Source: Anoplolepis gracilipes
Taxonomy: Eukaryota; Arthropoda; Insecta; Hymenoptera; Formicidae
Direction of reading: 5' to 3'
Assembly: GCF_047496725.1 (NCBI RefSeq)
Contig: NC_132983.1
Coordinates: 10,081,001-10,145,000, forward strand
Length of the DNA: 64,000 nucleotides
In this document: piece by piece, positions 10,366 through 20,601 of the stretch
Position numbering within the stretch: the first letter of the stretch is position 1
How the letters are laid out: each line of letters begins with the position of its first letter
The notes under the pieces: model-generated
The model's input: the letters and a program-made list of their open reading frames with translations, nothing else
Database searches by the model: none
What the model was told of the DNA's origin: nothing
Program-made: the position numbers and the translations under genes

Positions 10366-11336
10366 ATCACGTCCACGTCGTTGATCCCAGGTAGCGCCGA
10401 GAATGGGGATTCAAAAGTAAGTGCCATGCATGTATACACTCATTTACACTTACATTGTACAATTACCTACAGCCATATGATGCACACGACTCACACATGT
10501 ACTGATATTTGTACTCGCGAATCCACAGAAGCATCTGGCAAAAAGTGCAGAAAGTTATATACATTACATTATAAGCTGTAGGTGCGATTAAGAATACGTT
10601 TACCATATGCATATTCTGTTTAAAATTGTCTTCTAAACTTTAAAGCTGAATATCTCTGTCAAAAATGGTCGAATCTTAAAAAAACCAAAGTGGACTTAAA
10701 AGAGTACATTTTCAACTTTTATTCTTAAGCTGGGGCAAACGAAAGAATGATTTTTAGAGTATATGCAGCCATCTTTATGTGTATTGTCGACGTACTGAAA
10801 TTTCAGACCTGAATTCAAAGAGCAAAACGGCATACAAATTGAAATCAAATCTAAAATTTAATTTCACGACTTGAAAGCTGATACTTTAAGCTTCAAAATG
10901 CTTTTTTTCATTTCTGTATGATGATTCGTTCGCCTAATATGGCCTGTTAAAGTTTGAGAAACGCTTTTGTGTTCAAAGTACAATAACTCGGCAAAGAAAA
11001 ATTGTACAACAAAAAGTAAAAAATAAAATTAAAACTTAAAAGAACAACCTTTCACTTGCACTTGGTTTGATAAGCCAGAAAAAATTATCCCACTTGGCGC
11101 GATGCGTTAAAGTTGAAATTTTTATTTCCATATTTGTTTGATTCCGCTTCAAAGTCACATAACTTCAAAATTAATAAAGATATCGTCATAAGCCAAAAAG
11201 CATCTTAAAGTAGACATTTCAAACTTTAATCTACTTTTTTCTTCGTTTCTGTAGAACAGTTCCTCGCAAAGTTACAGTACTTCAAATGTTGACAATTTTT
11301 TGTGAAAAAACTGTTGTCCCCTTAATTCTTTTGAGG
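10366..11336. other. Intron sequence, nothing recognised
   Basis: Several similar short segments (CTTTAAAGCTGAATA, AAACTTTAATCT and relatives) recur loosely between 10630 and 11270, suggesting an old degenerate repeat. No protein or terminal repeats were seen. Confidence 0.3.
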
Positions 11337-11337
11337 A

Positions 11338-11338
<1 letters not shown>

Positions 11339-11412
<74 letters not shown>

Positions 11413-11420
11413 ATATATAT
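11339..11420. repeat. Long (TA)n microsatellite
   Basis: Nearly pure TA with a CA interruption in the middle. The YIYIYI-type open frames on both strands here are artefacts of this repeat. Confidence 0.95.
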
Positions 11421-11739
11421 TGTTACGTCCTTCTTCAATCTTTGCGTAGTCACGCGAAGACACTTCTTACACACACTTACTCTCACTCGCACCGAGAATA
11501 AATCGGCTCGCGTAAATAAGAAATAATCTTTAATACCACGATCCAATACAATGCACAAATTAAATACAAAAACGTATGCATGCAAAGCCAAAAGATTCGG
11601 CACATCCGCGCACGTCAACGGCTCAACCCAAATCAATCTTTTTTTTTTAAATATATCACCGGAAACAAAAACCAAGCGGTTGTCAATAAACAATCCTCCA
11701 ACGAAGACATTCAGCGGATGCCGAACCAGGGACGTAACA
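11421..11739 (-). mobile_element. Solo LTR, TGTTACGTCC...GGACGTAACA
   Basis: A 319-bp block begins TGTTACGTCC and ends GGACGTAACA, the TG...CA borders with short inverted ends typical of retroviral-type LTRs. Read on the minus strand it has a TATA-like ATATATTT region and an ATTAAA signal towards its end, favouring that orientation. It is flanked by TA repeats, which hide any target duplication. No internal region is attached. It is distinct from the 238-bp LTR beside it. Confidence 0.6.
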
Positions 11740-11753
11740 ACCATATATATATA

Positions 11754-11991
11754 TGTAGGATTATCGTTTATAATACTGTAGGATAATCCGTTTTATAATA
11801 CATTTATTGTCTCGATAATAATTTACATAGTATCGTTGTGTGTTAATGATAAAGACGAACCGAACTGACTCAACTGACTAACTCAAAAAACTCTCTAGCG
11901 CGTTTCTCAATAAACTAAAAAAAACTTATAAGGCGCATTTTCAAAGAAAAAATAACCAAAAGAAGAAACTAGGATTTGCTTATTCCCTACA
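11754..11991 (-). mobile_element. 3' LTR of the Gypsy element
   Basis: Bounded by TGTAGG...CCCTACA. Read on the minus strand it starts TGTAGGGAATAAG directly after the pol region and includes AATAAA followed by a short tail before TCCTACA. Length is 238 bp. No matching 5' LTR was found to the right of 16.3 kb, so the element is 5'-truncated or its 5' LTR was lost. Confidence 0.7.
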
Positions 11992-12029
11992 ACTCGGCCG
12001 TCCTGACGCTTCGTCTGACCCAAATGATT

Positions 12030-12584
12030 ACAATAGTGTAGACCAAGGTTTCATATATTCGGCGCAAGTGCTTGTTTTCTTTGGACCTTTACCGGGAATT
12101 TCACGTTTAACATTATAAGAGTTATTAGGTTTAACCTTTTCAATCTTATAAAAACCAAGATATTTGGCACAAAACTTTTTGCCAGGTCCTCTTTTAATCG
12201 CAACTAGATCATTAACTTTGTATTTAGTTGCCTCACGTTTTCTTAAATTATAAGTTTTGCGATTTTTATTTTGAACTTTTAAAATTTGGTTCTTAGCTTG
12301 AACTCGAAGTTGGTTGCGATCCCGTTCAAAATGTAATCGGAATTCTTCTTCAAGTCCTTAATTGTTATATCGTCTTTTTGCTTCATTTTGCTTCCAATCA
12401 GTAATTCAAACGGGGTCATACCAATACTTCTCTGAAAAGTATTATTCAGTGTTTGTTGAACTTTAGGTACATGTTTATACCACTTCGTTGGATCGTTCAT
12501 CGCAAGTTTTGTTAATATTGGAATAATCGTTCTATTAATCCTCTCTATTTGGCCATTTGATCGTGGTAGACCGGTGGTAATCAT
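12030..12584 (-). pseudogene. Gypsy integrase, C-terminal part
   Basis: The first frame (to 12279) carries the end of the integrase core: GLPRSNGQIERINRTI includes the final catalytic Glu, then NNTFQRSIGMTPFELLIG. After a frameshift near 12350 the sequence continues in another frame through about 12030 with KYKVNDLVAIKRGPGKKF and KYLGFYKIEKV, the GPY/F-like module that binds DNA. The piece is separated from the N-terminal integrase frame by stops near 12690. Confidence 0.8.
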
Positions 12585-12695
12585 CGAATGTTTAATTCCT
12601 TCATTTACACAATAACCTCGAAATTCTGAGGAAAAGAATGCAGTGCCTTTATCGGTGATAATACAAGAAGGATTTCCAAAAACTTGGCTTTGTAA

Positions 12696-13058
12696 TTATA
12701 ATTTTGCAATCACCTCTTTAGATGTTGTGGACTTCGTAGGATACAACCAAATGAATTTAGTAAAACTATCAACTACGGCCAAGATGTGATTGTAACTTTT
12801 ACTAGTTAAGTCTAATGGTCCTATATGATCTAAATGACAAACGTGTATTGGAGAATCACTCTTAATTAATGGATTGAGAAAACTTTCTTGTTTACCAGTT
12901 TTCTTATTACCTAAGATACATGGTACGCAATTGGTGATTACATTTTCAATCTTTTTTGTCAACATTGGAATGTAAAATTCTTGTTTAATTACCTCTTCTG
13001 TGCACTTTACTGAAAAATGACCTTTGCTAAGAGCCATCTGGATAATTTCATTTTGCAT
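12696..13058 (-). pseudogene. Gypsy integrase, zinc-binding and core start
   Basis: Shows the CVPC half of the HHCC zinc-binding motif, then HLDHIGPLDLTSKSYNHILA with the first catalytic Asp of the DDE core and VVDSFTKFIWLYPTKS with the second. The ORF stops before the end of the core. The rest lies in the frame at 12584-12030. Confidence 0.85.
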
Positions 13059-13124
13059 ATCTTGTGGTATAACAAATAATTCACAACCATTTTTATATTT
13101 GAATAATAGATCATTGCTTAAAAA

Positions 13125-13811
13125 TTAATCATTATAAGGTTTTTTCTTCAGAATCTCCATGATGGCTTGTAGTTCTGACAAATCATTTCTTTGTGCATTC
13201 TTAACTCTAATTATAATATTGTCTTCATTACTAATTGTCATAACTGGATAACGACTAAGCGTGTCAACGTGTTTCATTCTAATACCAGATCTATGTTCCA
13301 CAGTTGCATTAAATTCTTCAATCAGTAAGGCCCATCTCGCAATTTTAGCAGATAGCTTGACCTTATTCATTGTTTGTTTAAACGCAGCGCAATCTGTTAC
13401 AATTTTAAAATTTATTCCTAAAAGATAATGGCGGAACTTTTCCAAAGCTCTTACTACGGCTAGAACTTCAAGCTCATAGCTTGTATAATTGGATTCTTTT
13501 TCAGTAATCTTATGACTCAAGTAATATACAGGATGAAATTTATTTTCGTTTGCATTCTTTTGCAATAAAATTGCTCCAAAGTCGTCTTTACACGCATCCG
13601 TATGCAATTCTATTTCAAATTTCTGATTAAAAATTTTTAAAACTGGATCATGACTTAAATTTAATTTTAACTGTTTAAAAGATTCTTTTTCTTTAGCGCT
13701 GAATTGGAATGAATGTTCTTTCCTTAACATATCACTCAGGTTTCGCTTTAAGAGGATAGGACTTGATGAACTTCCGAAAGTATCCTGAAAATCCAAGAAA
13801 ACTCTGAACAT
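13125..13811 (-). pseudogene. Gypsy RNase H domain and RT connection
   Basis: The frame covers the RT thumb/connection and RNase H. Visible RNase H residues are IELHTDACKDDFGAILLQ (first Asp), NYTSYELEVLAVVRALEKFR (catalytic Glu) and IVTDCAAF (third Asp). It overlaps the preceding RT frame by about 80 bases in a different frame, marking a frameshift near 13735-13810. Confidence 0.88.
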
Positions 13812-14136
13812 CTTTCAAAGAGCGCGGTTCTGGGAAATCTAAGACAGCTTGTACTTTCATTGGAGACGGATAGATTTCTCCATTTTCTTTTACATATCCA
13901 AAATATTCAATTCTTAATCGTAACAGTTGACATTTACTTTTATTAATGTCTAACCCGTATTCGCTTGCAACTCGAAGGACTTTCTCTAGACGTCTAATAC
14001 CTTCTTCTATATCTGGCGCAACTATAATTAAATCGTCTAAGTAAATTAATAGGATTCCATCATTGACTAAAGGTCGAAAAACATGATTAATGAATCTTTG
14101 AAAAACAGGTGGTGAATTGCACAAACCGAAGGGCAC
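13732..14136 (-). pseudogene. Gypsy reverse transcriptase, palm and C-terminal part
   Basis: Starts MPFGLCNSPPVFQRFINHVF, then ILLIYLDDLIIVAP with the catalytic YLDD. It continues with EYFGYVKENGEIYPSPMK and QSFLGFSGYFRKFIKSY. A stop and frame break separate it from the RT N-terminal part at 14191. Confidence 0.9.
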
Positions 14137-14190
14137 TTCTAAAAATATATATTGGCCCTGGTGGGTGACAAAAGCGGTATACTTACGGCT

Positions 14191-15051
14191 TTATGTTTCT
14201 ACTTCAACATGGAAAAATCCATTTTTTAAGTCGATCGTACTGAATACACGGGCCTCTGCTAATCGGTCAATTTGAGCTTCAGTTAATGGAAGCGGATATT
14301 TGTCCTTGACCATTACTTTGTTTAATTTTCTATAATCAACGCAGAGTCGAGGGGATCCATCTTTCTTCTTAACAACCACCATAGGACTCGCATATTCAGA
14401 CGAACATGGTTCAATAATTCCATCGTTTATCCAATCATTCACTTGTCTTTCAACGATATCATTTTCTTTTGGAGGCAATCTTCGTGGTGTCTGAAAAATT
14501 GGCGTTACATCCTTCAATGCTATATTTAACTTAATATCTGTTGTCTTAGTTTTGTTAGGTTTATAAGTTAACATCATATTCTCTACAATACTTTTAGATT
14601 TTTTATCAATCATCAAACCTGTGTGAATTATTTCGTCTTCTTCGGGCTGTAATTTAATTTGTGAGAGAAAAACTAAAGCACTAGGTTTATTAATGGTAAT
14701 ACTATTCTGATTAATTGTTATTTCAGCTTGGTTAATAAAATCAGCACCTAAAATTACGACGACTTCCAAAGCTTGTGTAGGAACTACATGAAATGTTAAA
14801 GGAAAATTAAAACCGTCGACCGTTATTGTCGTTTGAAAATGTCCGCTAGTTTTAACTTGACCGTGGACAATACCTGTGAAAAGTACTTCTGATTCACACA
14901 GCTTTGATACATTAATTGATGTAAAAATGTCCTTACGTATTAAAGAAAGATGGCTACCGGTGTCCAATAAAGCGTAAACATTCTTATCCTCAATTAGAAT
15001 TTCTTTAAATATTCGACTCGCATTTACTGACCTTACTAGAACGTTGGCCAT
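14191..15051 (-). pseudogene. Gypsy protease and reverse transcriptase N-terminal part
   Basis: Residues 28-34 contain ALLDTGS, the aspartic protease active site. From about residue 195 RT begins: IIEPCSSEYASPMVVVKKKD, GSPRLCVDYRKLNKVMVKDK and FSTIDLKNGFFHVEV with the first catalytic Asp. The methionine start overlaps the previous Gag frame by one base, but a frameshifted Gag-Pol junction is likely. Confidence 0.9.
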
Positions 15052-15437
15052 TACCTATGCATTATTAGGATCATTTTTTCCTGGACAATTCTTAGACTCG
15101 TGACCAAAATTATTATATATGAAGCATTTTTTGGCTTAATCCTTAAATTTACACGTGTTCGATTTATGTCCGCTCCCACCACACAATTGTAACAGCGACT
15201 CTTCACAATCGACGTCTTCTTCTCGTCATTTTTGGATGATTTAGTGTTGTTCTGGATTGACTTACTTGCTGTTTCCTTCTTTGGGATGTTTTTGTTGCTG
15301 ATAAAACTTCGCTCCTTCATCTTTTCATAAGTACGCAGGCGAGATCTAAATTCGTTATAATTTTGAGCTCCATACAGTGTACACCTTGTTATCGTCAGGA
15401 ATACCATCAATAACATATTGGATGACTGACTCGACAT
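15051..15437 (-). pseudogene. Gypsy Gag C-terminal part with zinc-knuckle remnant
   Basis: A lysine-rich, low-complexity segment is followed by RCYNC, the start of a CCHC zinc knuckle whose second half (His and Cys) lies out of frame just downstream. Homology is inferred from position between the Gag frames and the protease. Confidence 0.65.
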
Positions 15438-15493
15438 CTACACCTCCTTGAGCAGCTAATTCCCTCATGGCCAGATAGTATTCTTGAAGACTT

Positions 15494-15676
15494 TTATCCT
15501 TTTTTTAATTTTCTCTTAGCCAGCTTCCGATGAACATCAGCGCTGTTTACTTTGAGACTAAATTCCTCCTTCAGTGCAACTTTCAGCTTCTCCCATGACT
15601 GCGTGACGCTTAATCCACGTACAAAGATCTTGGCGACACCTTTGAGAGACTTATGTCCGAATACTAGTTTCTGCAT
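15494..15676 (-). pseudogene. Gypsy Gag, central part
   Basis: Contains SLKGVAKIFVRGLSVTQSWE and WEKLKVALKEEFSLKVNSAD, the helical capsid-type pattern typical of Gypsy Gag (WxxLKxAL..EF). It is separated from the N-terminal frame by a stop near 15700. Confidence 0.75.
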
Positions 15677-15721
15677 ATTATTCTACTTAAACAGAGTTGC
15701 TACGTCTTCGAAATCTGCAAT

Positions 15722-16279
15722 TCATCTCTCAATCGGATAATGGTCACTTCCATCAAACGGACGAATGGTGTCTTCTACGTCTTTAAAATTGAATGTAATC
15801 CTTGTACTATTTCGCTTTCTCCGTGTTCTTGTAGCTTGATCATCGCTATCTGAATCTGTGTTATTAGCCCCTACCGAGAAAGCATCTGTGTCATCAATTG
15901 TTTGTCGATCATCTACGTCACTCGTTTGTTTGCCCTTTTTATGTTGTTGTCCTGTCGGCTCTTCTTCGGCTTCATCTTTATCATCATTATCATCCTCGCG
16001 TGGTGCTAATGTTTTAATGTCCATTAGTGCCCGTATAATTCTTTGTCTCAGTTCCTCTTTAGTACCGGCGTAATCGAGACCAAGGATATTACACAGTGAC
16101 GTCAAGTCGCCAATTGAAAAAGCAACAGAATACTGTAGTTTTGCTTGAAATTCTTCTGATTCGTCATTAAAATCGAAACCACGAAAATCACGTAACTGTT
16201 TGCGGCTGGCCTGATCTCCGTCCTTCTCGAACACAAGCCGATAAAGCGCATATACGGCTGGGCGCGATGACACCCCCAC
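15722..16279 (-). pseudogene. Gypsy Gag N-terminal part with SAP-like domain
   Basis: Residues around 56-90 (DLTSLCNILGLDYAGTKEEL then RQRIIRALMD) match the helix-turn-helix pattern of a SAP DNA-binding motif. An acidic low-complexity linker follows, then FNFKDVEDTIRPFDGSDHYP, which starts the capsid-like part and ends at a stop before the expected Trp. The ATG at 16279 is the first in frame, but the true 5' end of gag may be missing because the flank at 16290 changes character. Confidence 0.75.
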
Positions 16280-16290
16280 CCCGCCGTAAA

Positions 16291-16593
16291 ACTAACCCAT
16301 CCCAACCTGTGTTACAAAGCAAAATTGGTAAATTTCTAGATTAAGGTTGTCACTTGCGATTTCGCTCTACATTTGCATAGGGTTTTCTTTCGACTTAAAA
16401 TAAAAAGTTATGACGATTTAAAGCAGGGTATCCATATAAAAATTAAGTTGAAGACAGTATTATTTTCGAACATATGTTGTCAAAGTTCAACGTATTACTG
16501 CAAATTTATTTATTTAACATCCGATTTTTTGTTGAATGAACCACTTAATATTAATTTTTATTAATGATATATATTTTCAATATTTTTATAATA
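16291..16593. other. Intron sequence, nothing recognised
   Basis: AT-rich sequence between the truncated 5' end of the Gypsy element and the second (CA)n-capped palindrome. Confidence 0.3.
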
Positions 16594-16820
16594 TACACAC
16601 ACACACACACACACGGGGGGTACAAGGGGGGCCTTTGATCCCCCTCCCGCACCCACCCCATCCACCTCGCTTCGCGTGGAAAGTTGCAAATCCATGTGAA
16701 CTTTGTTTTATCTTGCAACGTACATGCGAAGCGAGGTGGACGGGGTGGGTGCGGGAAGGGGGCCGAAGGCCTCCCTTGCACCTCCCCGTGTGTGTGTGTG
16801 TGTGTGTGTGTTTGTGTGTA
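16594..16820. repeat. (CA)n-capped GC-rich palindrome, copy 2
   Basis: Same structure as 9705-9955: (CA)n, a G-run, AAGGGGGGCCTT, CACCCGCACCC-type arms, a central loop, then C-run and (GT)n. It differs from copy 1 mainly in the loop and in microsatellite length. Confidence 0.75.
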
Positions 16821-17034
16821 TTATGAAAATATTTAAAATATATATAAAGAAAGTAAGAAACTCGTGCGAGTGCGCGCGCGTGTGTGTTGTGTATGTGCAC
16901 AAACATAGAAGTAAAATTTCAGTAAAAAAGATAAACAAAGACAACTCACTATTCTCAGCGATACGACGATATAACAATATAATACGAAAGCATGGACACA
17001 CGGTCCGAAAATTATATATTATGTATTATACATT

Positions 17035-17165
17035 TTTTGTTAATAACTTTTTAATAAACAACGAGCGCCGGCTAAAACCTTCAGAACCTTACTCAGGGCC
17101 ATGAGCTTGATAATATATGTCAAGGTTATTGACATCGGAAGGTGGTCCCTTATTCTGAATAATTA
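17035..17165. repeat. Inverted copy of the repeat at 9310-9480
   Basis: Matches the reverse complement of 9310-9480, including the AACTTTTTAATAAACAACGA segment and the ATATGTCAAGG segment. It continues the palindrome at 16594-16820 as one dispersed repeat. Confidence 0.55.
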
Positions 17166-17267
17166 CTCAATTTTTGTATATATATTTTTTTTCTCAAATG
17201 TCTTGTTTTTGAATATTTCGTCGCTCTCATACTTTTTCTTTATCTTGTATGTATATTTATATATACC

Positions 17268-17650
17268 CAGATAGCAAGTTGGCCACAGGTTGCTATTAAT
17301 TTGCTTGAACTGCTTTGCTTAAAGTTGCTTTCCATATTGAGGAAAGCGGCTTCCGATTTTGCCTATTGGATTGTCGACTTTTATTGCCACCAACACTTGT
17401 GAACAACTTGATGGAAACAGTTGTCTTTTTATGAACCGATCGTATATTAAGTTGTTAGAAACAATAAGGCAACATAACGCAAACAGTTTCTTAAAATCTT
17501 AACCTGATAAATTATTGCTAATAATGTAACGGCATTTTAATGAAAATAATTGCTGTTAAGAAAAGGGATCAGGGAATTTTTTAATGTCTGAGCGACGAAT
17601 GTCGTTATCGTTAACTATATACTTATCGATCTCCGATTGATATACATTTA
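17268..17650. repeat. Repeat starting CCCAGATAGCAA
   Basis: Starts after TATA with CCCAGATAGCAAGTTGG. The complementary tip TTGCTATCTGGG occurs at about 24431-24442, so this is probably a terminal repeat of one family. Its inner part (17590-17650) pairs with 18949-19016 across the mariner. Confidence 0.45.
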
Positions 17651-17748
17651 TTAGGTGTGCAACTTAATTCTCGGCCTTTTTTACAAAATTTTGATGTTTA
17701 TTTATTTATAAATAATGTTTAGTTATTTATAAAAAAACGAATAGTTAT

Positions 17749-18345
17749 TTAATCTTCGAAGTAATCTCCTTCACTTTTTACACATTTTTGCCATCTTTCA
17801 GGCAACTGCCGAATTCCACTTCGGAAAAAAGATGGTTGTTTTGAGTCGATGAACTCCACGATGCTTCTTTCTATTTCCTCAACAAATGTAAAGTGGGAAT
17901 CAACCACGTGATGCTGCAGGGATCTGAAGAGATAATAATCCGAAGGGGCAAGATCTGGAGAATACGCCGCGTGAGGGAGAATTTCCCAGCCCAAGTCCGA
18001 GATTGTTTTCAGTGTTGCTTTTGCGGTGTGTGGCCGCGCGTTGTCCTGCTGCAATATCACTTTCTTTCTCCCACTGCCGGTAAAAGGTCTTTTCTCCCGA
18101 AGTGCGTCACTCACTCGAATCAGTTGCTCTTGATAACGATCAGCAGTGATAGTTTGACCAGGTTGGAACAACTCATAATAAATAACGCCTTTCTGATCCC
18201 ACCAAACACACAACAAAACTTTTTTTGCATGAATGTTTGGTTTTGCAGTGCTGGTCGTTAGCTCACCAGGATAAACCCAAGATTTTCGTCTCTTCGGATT
18301 GTCATACAGTATCCACTTTTCATCACAAATTATTTGTGCAAAAAG
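17749..18345 (-). pseudogene. mariner transposase, catalytic part
   Basis: The frame open to 17749 begins before its first Met, with ICDEKW carrying the first Asp (about 18320). VILQQDNARPHTAKATL carries the second Asp, and HAAYSPDLAPSDYYLFRSLQ carries the third. There are 34 residues between the second and third Asp, the DD34D signature of mariner. The C-terminus ends with KSEGDYFED at the expected place just inside the terminal repeat. Confidence 0.92.
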
Positions 18346-18782
18346 TCTTTCTTTTTAAACCTGGATAGCAAGGACATGGCAGTATCGCGGCGTCTAGCCT
18401 TGTTTTCGAGACTGAGCACATGCGGAACCCAACGACCCTTCTTCTGGATCCTGCCCAGCTTATGTAGGCGTTTGGAAATGGCTTGTGTTACTCCAAGTGC
18501 CTCTGCAAGCTCTGACTGCATACGACAAGGATTTTCATGTAAAAGTTCTTCAAGTTCTTCATCTTTAACTTTTTTTGGTTGACCCGGGCGTTCTTCATCT
18601 TCAAGATCCAAATTTCCACTTTTAAATCTTTGGAACCATTTTTTGCACGTACTGTACGAAACAGCATTTTCGCCCAAAGCCGAACAAATCATTTTCTTAG
18701 CTTCTGCGGCATTTTTTTCCAATTGAAAGGTAAACAGAAGGCAGTGCCTCAGATGCTGCTTGTCGAACGACATCGTTTTCAC
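18330..18782 (-). pseudogene. mariner transposase, N-terminal DNA-binding part
   Basis: The frame starts MKTMSFDKQHLRHCLLFTFQ and contains the paired helix-turn-helix region (SYSTCKKWFQRFKSGNLDLE, then ELAEALGVTQAISKRLHKLG) and the WVPHVLS linker. It runs into a stop at 18330 while the catalytic part continues in another frame, so a single-base indel separates the two. The start at 18782 is close to the right terminal repeat, as usual for mariner. Confidence 0.92.
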
Positions 18783-18948
18783 TCCTGCTTTCTGAGGTTA
18801 TGTCAGCAGAACTCCCATTTATTGTAGTGCATTTTGAAGCTTAGGCTTGGTACTTTTAAACCACCACAGGGCGAGAAAAAAGTTTAATTTGAATAGGTGC
18901 TGTCATTGATTAAATTTTGGAGCCAAGAATTAAGTTGCACACCTAATA

Positions 18949-19040
18949 GACCTAAAAGTATACATCAATCAGAGATCAATGAGTATCAGTTAACGATAAA
19001 AACAGTCATCGCTGAACGTTGCAAGAATACGGTTAATTTG
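18949..19040. repeat. Right half of the palindrome split by mariner
   Basis: TATACATCAATCAGAGATCA and TATCAGTTAACGATAAAAAC are the inverted partners of 17590-17650. The mariner occupies the centre of this palindrome. Confidence 0.6.
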
Positions 19041-19650
19041 AAGGCATTAATAAATTTAATACTATCAATTTTTTTCAAAGAACAAAAATAAAATTTTTTT
19101 ATTCTATGTACCTTTTTGTTATAGAAAATTTCTTACAATCAATATATAAAACTATTAAAAAAACAAACAGTATTTTAAACTATTTAAATAAAACAATTAA
19201 TATTTTAAAGTTTTTAAATAAAACAAAAAGTATTTAAATATTTGTGTTAACTTAACTTCTAAATATCTGTTTTATCTCATTGTAATACTAAATCTTGAAA
19301 TAGTTTCATACAAATGTATTTATGTATGATATTTTATAGGCACTTTACAGGCACTTTTGCAAGTACTTAACGCATACATATATCTACACGTACATTTTTT
19401 TATAATATATATTAATATATTTATATAAAAAAAATTATATATTTTAATACATTTGTATAAAAAAAAATCTATATATAAGAGAAATATTTTTTACCCTTTG
19501 ATTAATAATAATAAAATAAATTTTTACTTTTGTTTTTCGAAAGTTACTTTCAAGAGAGCCGATAATTTTGAAAAATACAACAAAATCGTCTACTGTCACT
19601 GTAGCTTATATATAATTAAATTAAGTAATTATAGATATATAATTTATATA
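19041..19650. other. AT-rich intron sequence, nothing recognised
   Basis: Low-complexity A/T runs with repeated AAAACAAxxAGTATTTAAA-type segments (19160-19240). No coding signal. Confidence 0.3.
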
Positions 19651-19652
19651 TA

Positions 19653-20599
19653 CAGGGTGTCCCAGAACAACTTTCCGTCCGTAAAATGACGTATTTCTGA
19701 CACAATTCTAAGATAATTTTTTCTGTACCAAAATTTGATTTGAAGCGTAGTTTTTGTGTTATAAGCAAAAATAGTTAGCAAATCACGCGTCGAGTATAGA
19801 AGGCAGGCAGGAGCGGCGCGGCACACCGCGAGCGCGGGCGCAGCTGACCGTCCGACGGGTGATTACCGCCGCATGAGTCACTAACTATTTTATCTTATAG
19901 CATAAAATTATGCTTTAAATAAAATTTTGGTAAAGAAGAAAATGTCTTATAATTACGTCAGGAATACGTGTTTCTTAAAATAACATTACTTTAATGACCA
20001 AAAGTTGTTCCGAATCGCCGGCCGTCGGACGCTGCGATCAGCTGATTGCTACACGCGATGTATGTATGCTGAGTGGTGCGTAAAAGGAAGGAACAGAGTG
20101 AGTGAAAGAAAGAGAGAGAGAGAGAAATAACCGCCTCCGCGACGGCGACGCTCCTTCGATTGTCATCGACATTGTCGTCAACGACTTCAGACTGATCGAT
20201 ATATTGATTTTCCGGCTCAGCTGAGAGACACATCGCGTGTAGCAATCAGCTGATCGCAGCGTCCAACGTTATTTTAAGGAACACTTATTCCTGACGTAAT
20301 TATAAGACATTTTCTTCTTTACCAAAATTTTATTTAAAGCATAATTTTATGTTACAAGATAAAATAGTTAGCGACTCATGCGGCGGTAATCACTCGTCGA
20401 ACGGTCAGCTGCGCCCGCGCTCGCGGTGTGCCGCGCCGTTCCTATCTGCCTTCTGTACTCGACGTGTGATTTGCTAACTATTTTTGCTTATAACTCAAAA
20501 ACTAAGCTTCAAATCAAATTTTGGTAAAGGAAAAATTGTCTTAAAATTGTGTCAGGAATATGTCATTTTACGGACAGAAGGTTGTTCTGGGACACCCTG
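19653..20599. mobile_element. Foldback element, CAGGGTGTCCCAG family, complete
   Basis: It is 947 bp long, with CAGGGTGTCCCAGAACAA at the left, its complement at the right, and TA on both sides (19651-19652, 20600-20601). Arms of about 400 bp pair almost throughout and include a GC-rich block (GCGAGCGCGGGCGCAGCTGA). The centre (about 20070-20220) includes an AG-rich run. The small open frame inside (19991-20245, minus) looks like a by-product of GC content and is not assigned as a gene. A truncated sister is at 24008-24393. Confidence 0.9.
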
Positions 20600-20601
20600 T
20601 A

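Larger units (their letters stand above)
11754..16290 (-). mobile_element. Ty3/Gypsy LTR retrotransposon, 5'-truncated and frameshifted
   Basis: Gag, protease, reverse transcriptase, RNase H and integrase occur in the usual Gypsy order on the minus strand from 16279 to about 12030, followed by the 3' LTR. The domains are split by several frameshifts and stops, so no full polyprotein is possible. No envelope-like frame is present. The element sits in antisense orientation inside the Cow intron. Its coding sequence is otherwise well preserved, suggesting moderate age. Confidence 0.9.
17651..18946 (-). mobile_element. mariner transposon, nearly complete
   Basis: The element is 1296 bp long with terminal inverted repeats TTAGGTGTGCAACTTAATTC at both ends (the right end reads the complement with few differences) and a TA duplication at 17649-17650 and 18947-18948. 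The transposase is on the minus strand and is broken by one frameshift near 18335. It sits in the centre of an older palindrome. Similarity between the two ends suggests a fairly recent insertion. Confidence 0.93.

Noticed and set aside
11272..11744. Long open frames of alternating Tyr-Ile on both strands
   Set aside because: They translate a TA microsatellite and the adjacent LTR. No protein domain is present.
14191..15051. Domesticated host protease gene
   Set aside because: The protease frame is open, but it continues into reverse transcriptase of a Gypsy element that has several frameshifts, with no sign of selection for a separate gene.
16536..17104. Overlapping open frames on both strands rich in Pro, His and Cys
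   Set aside because: They result from the GC-rich (CA)n-capped palindrome, which opens all frames symmetrically.
19991..20245. 84-residue frame as a gene of the foldback element
   Set aside because: It spans the spacer and part of an inverted arm, has an Ser/Leu-rich low-complexity middle from an AG repeat and no recognisable domain.
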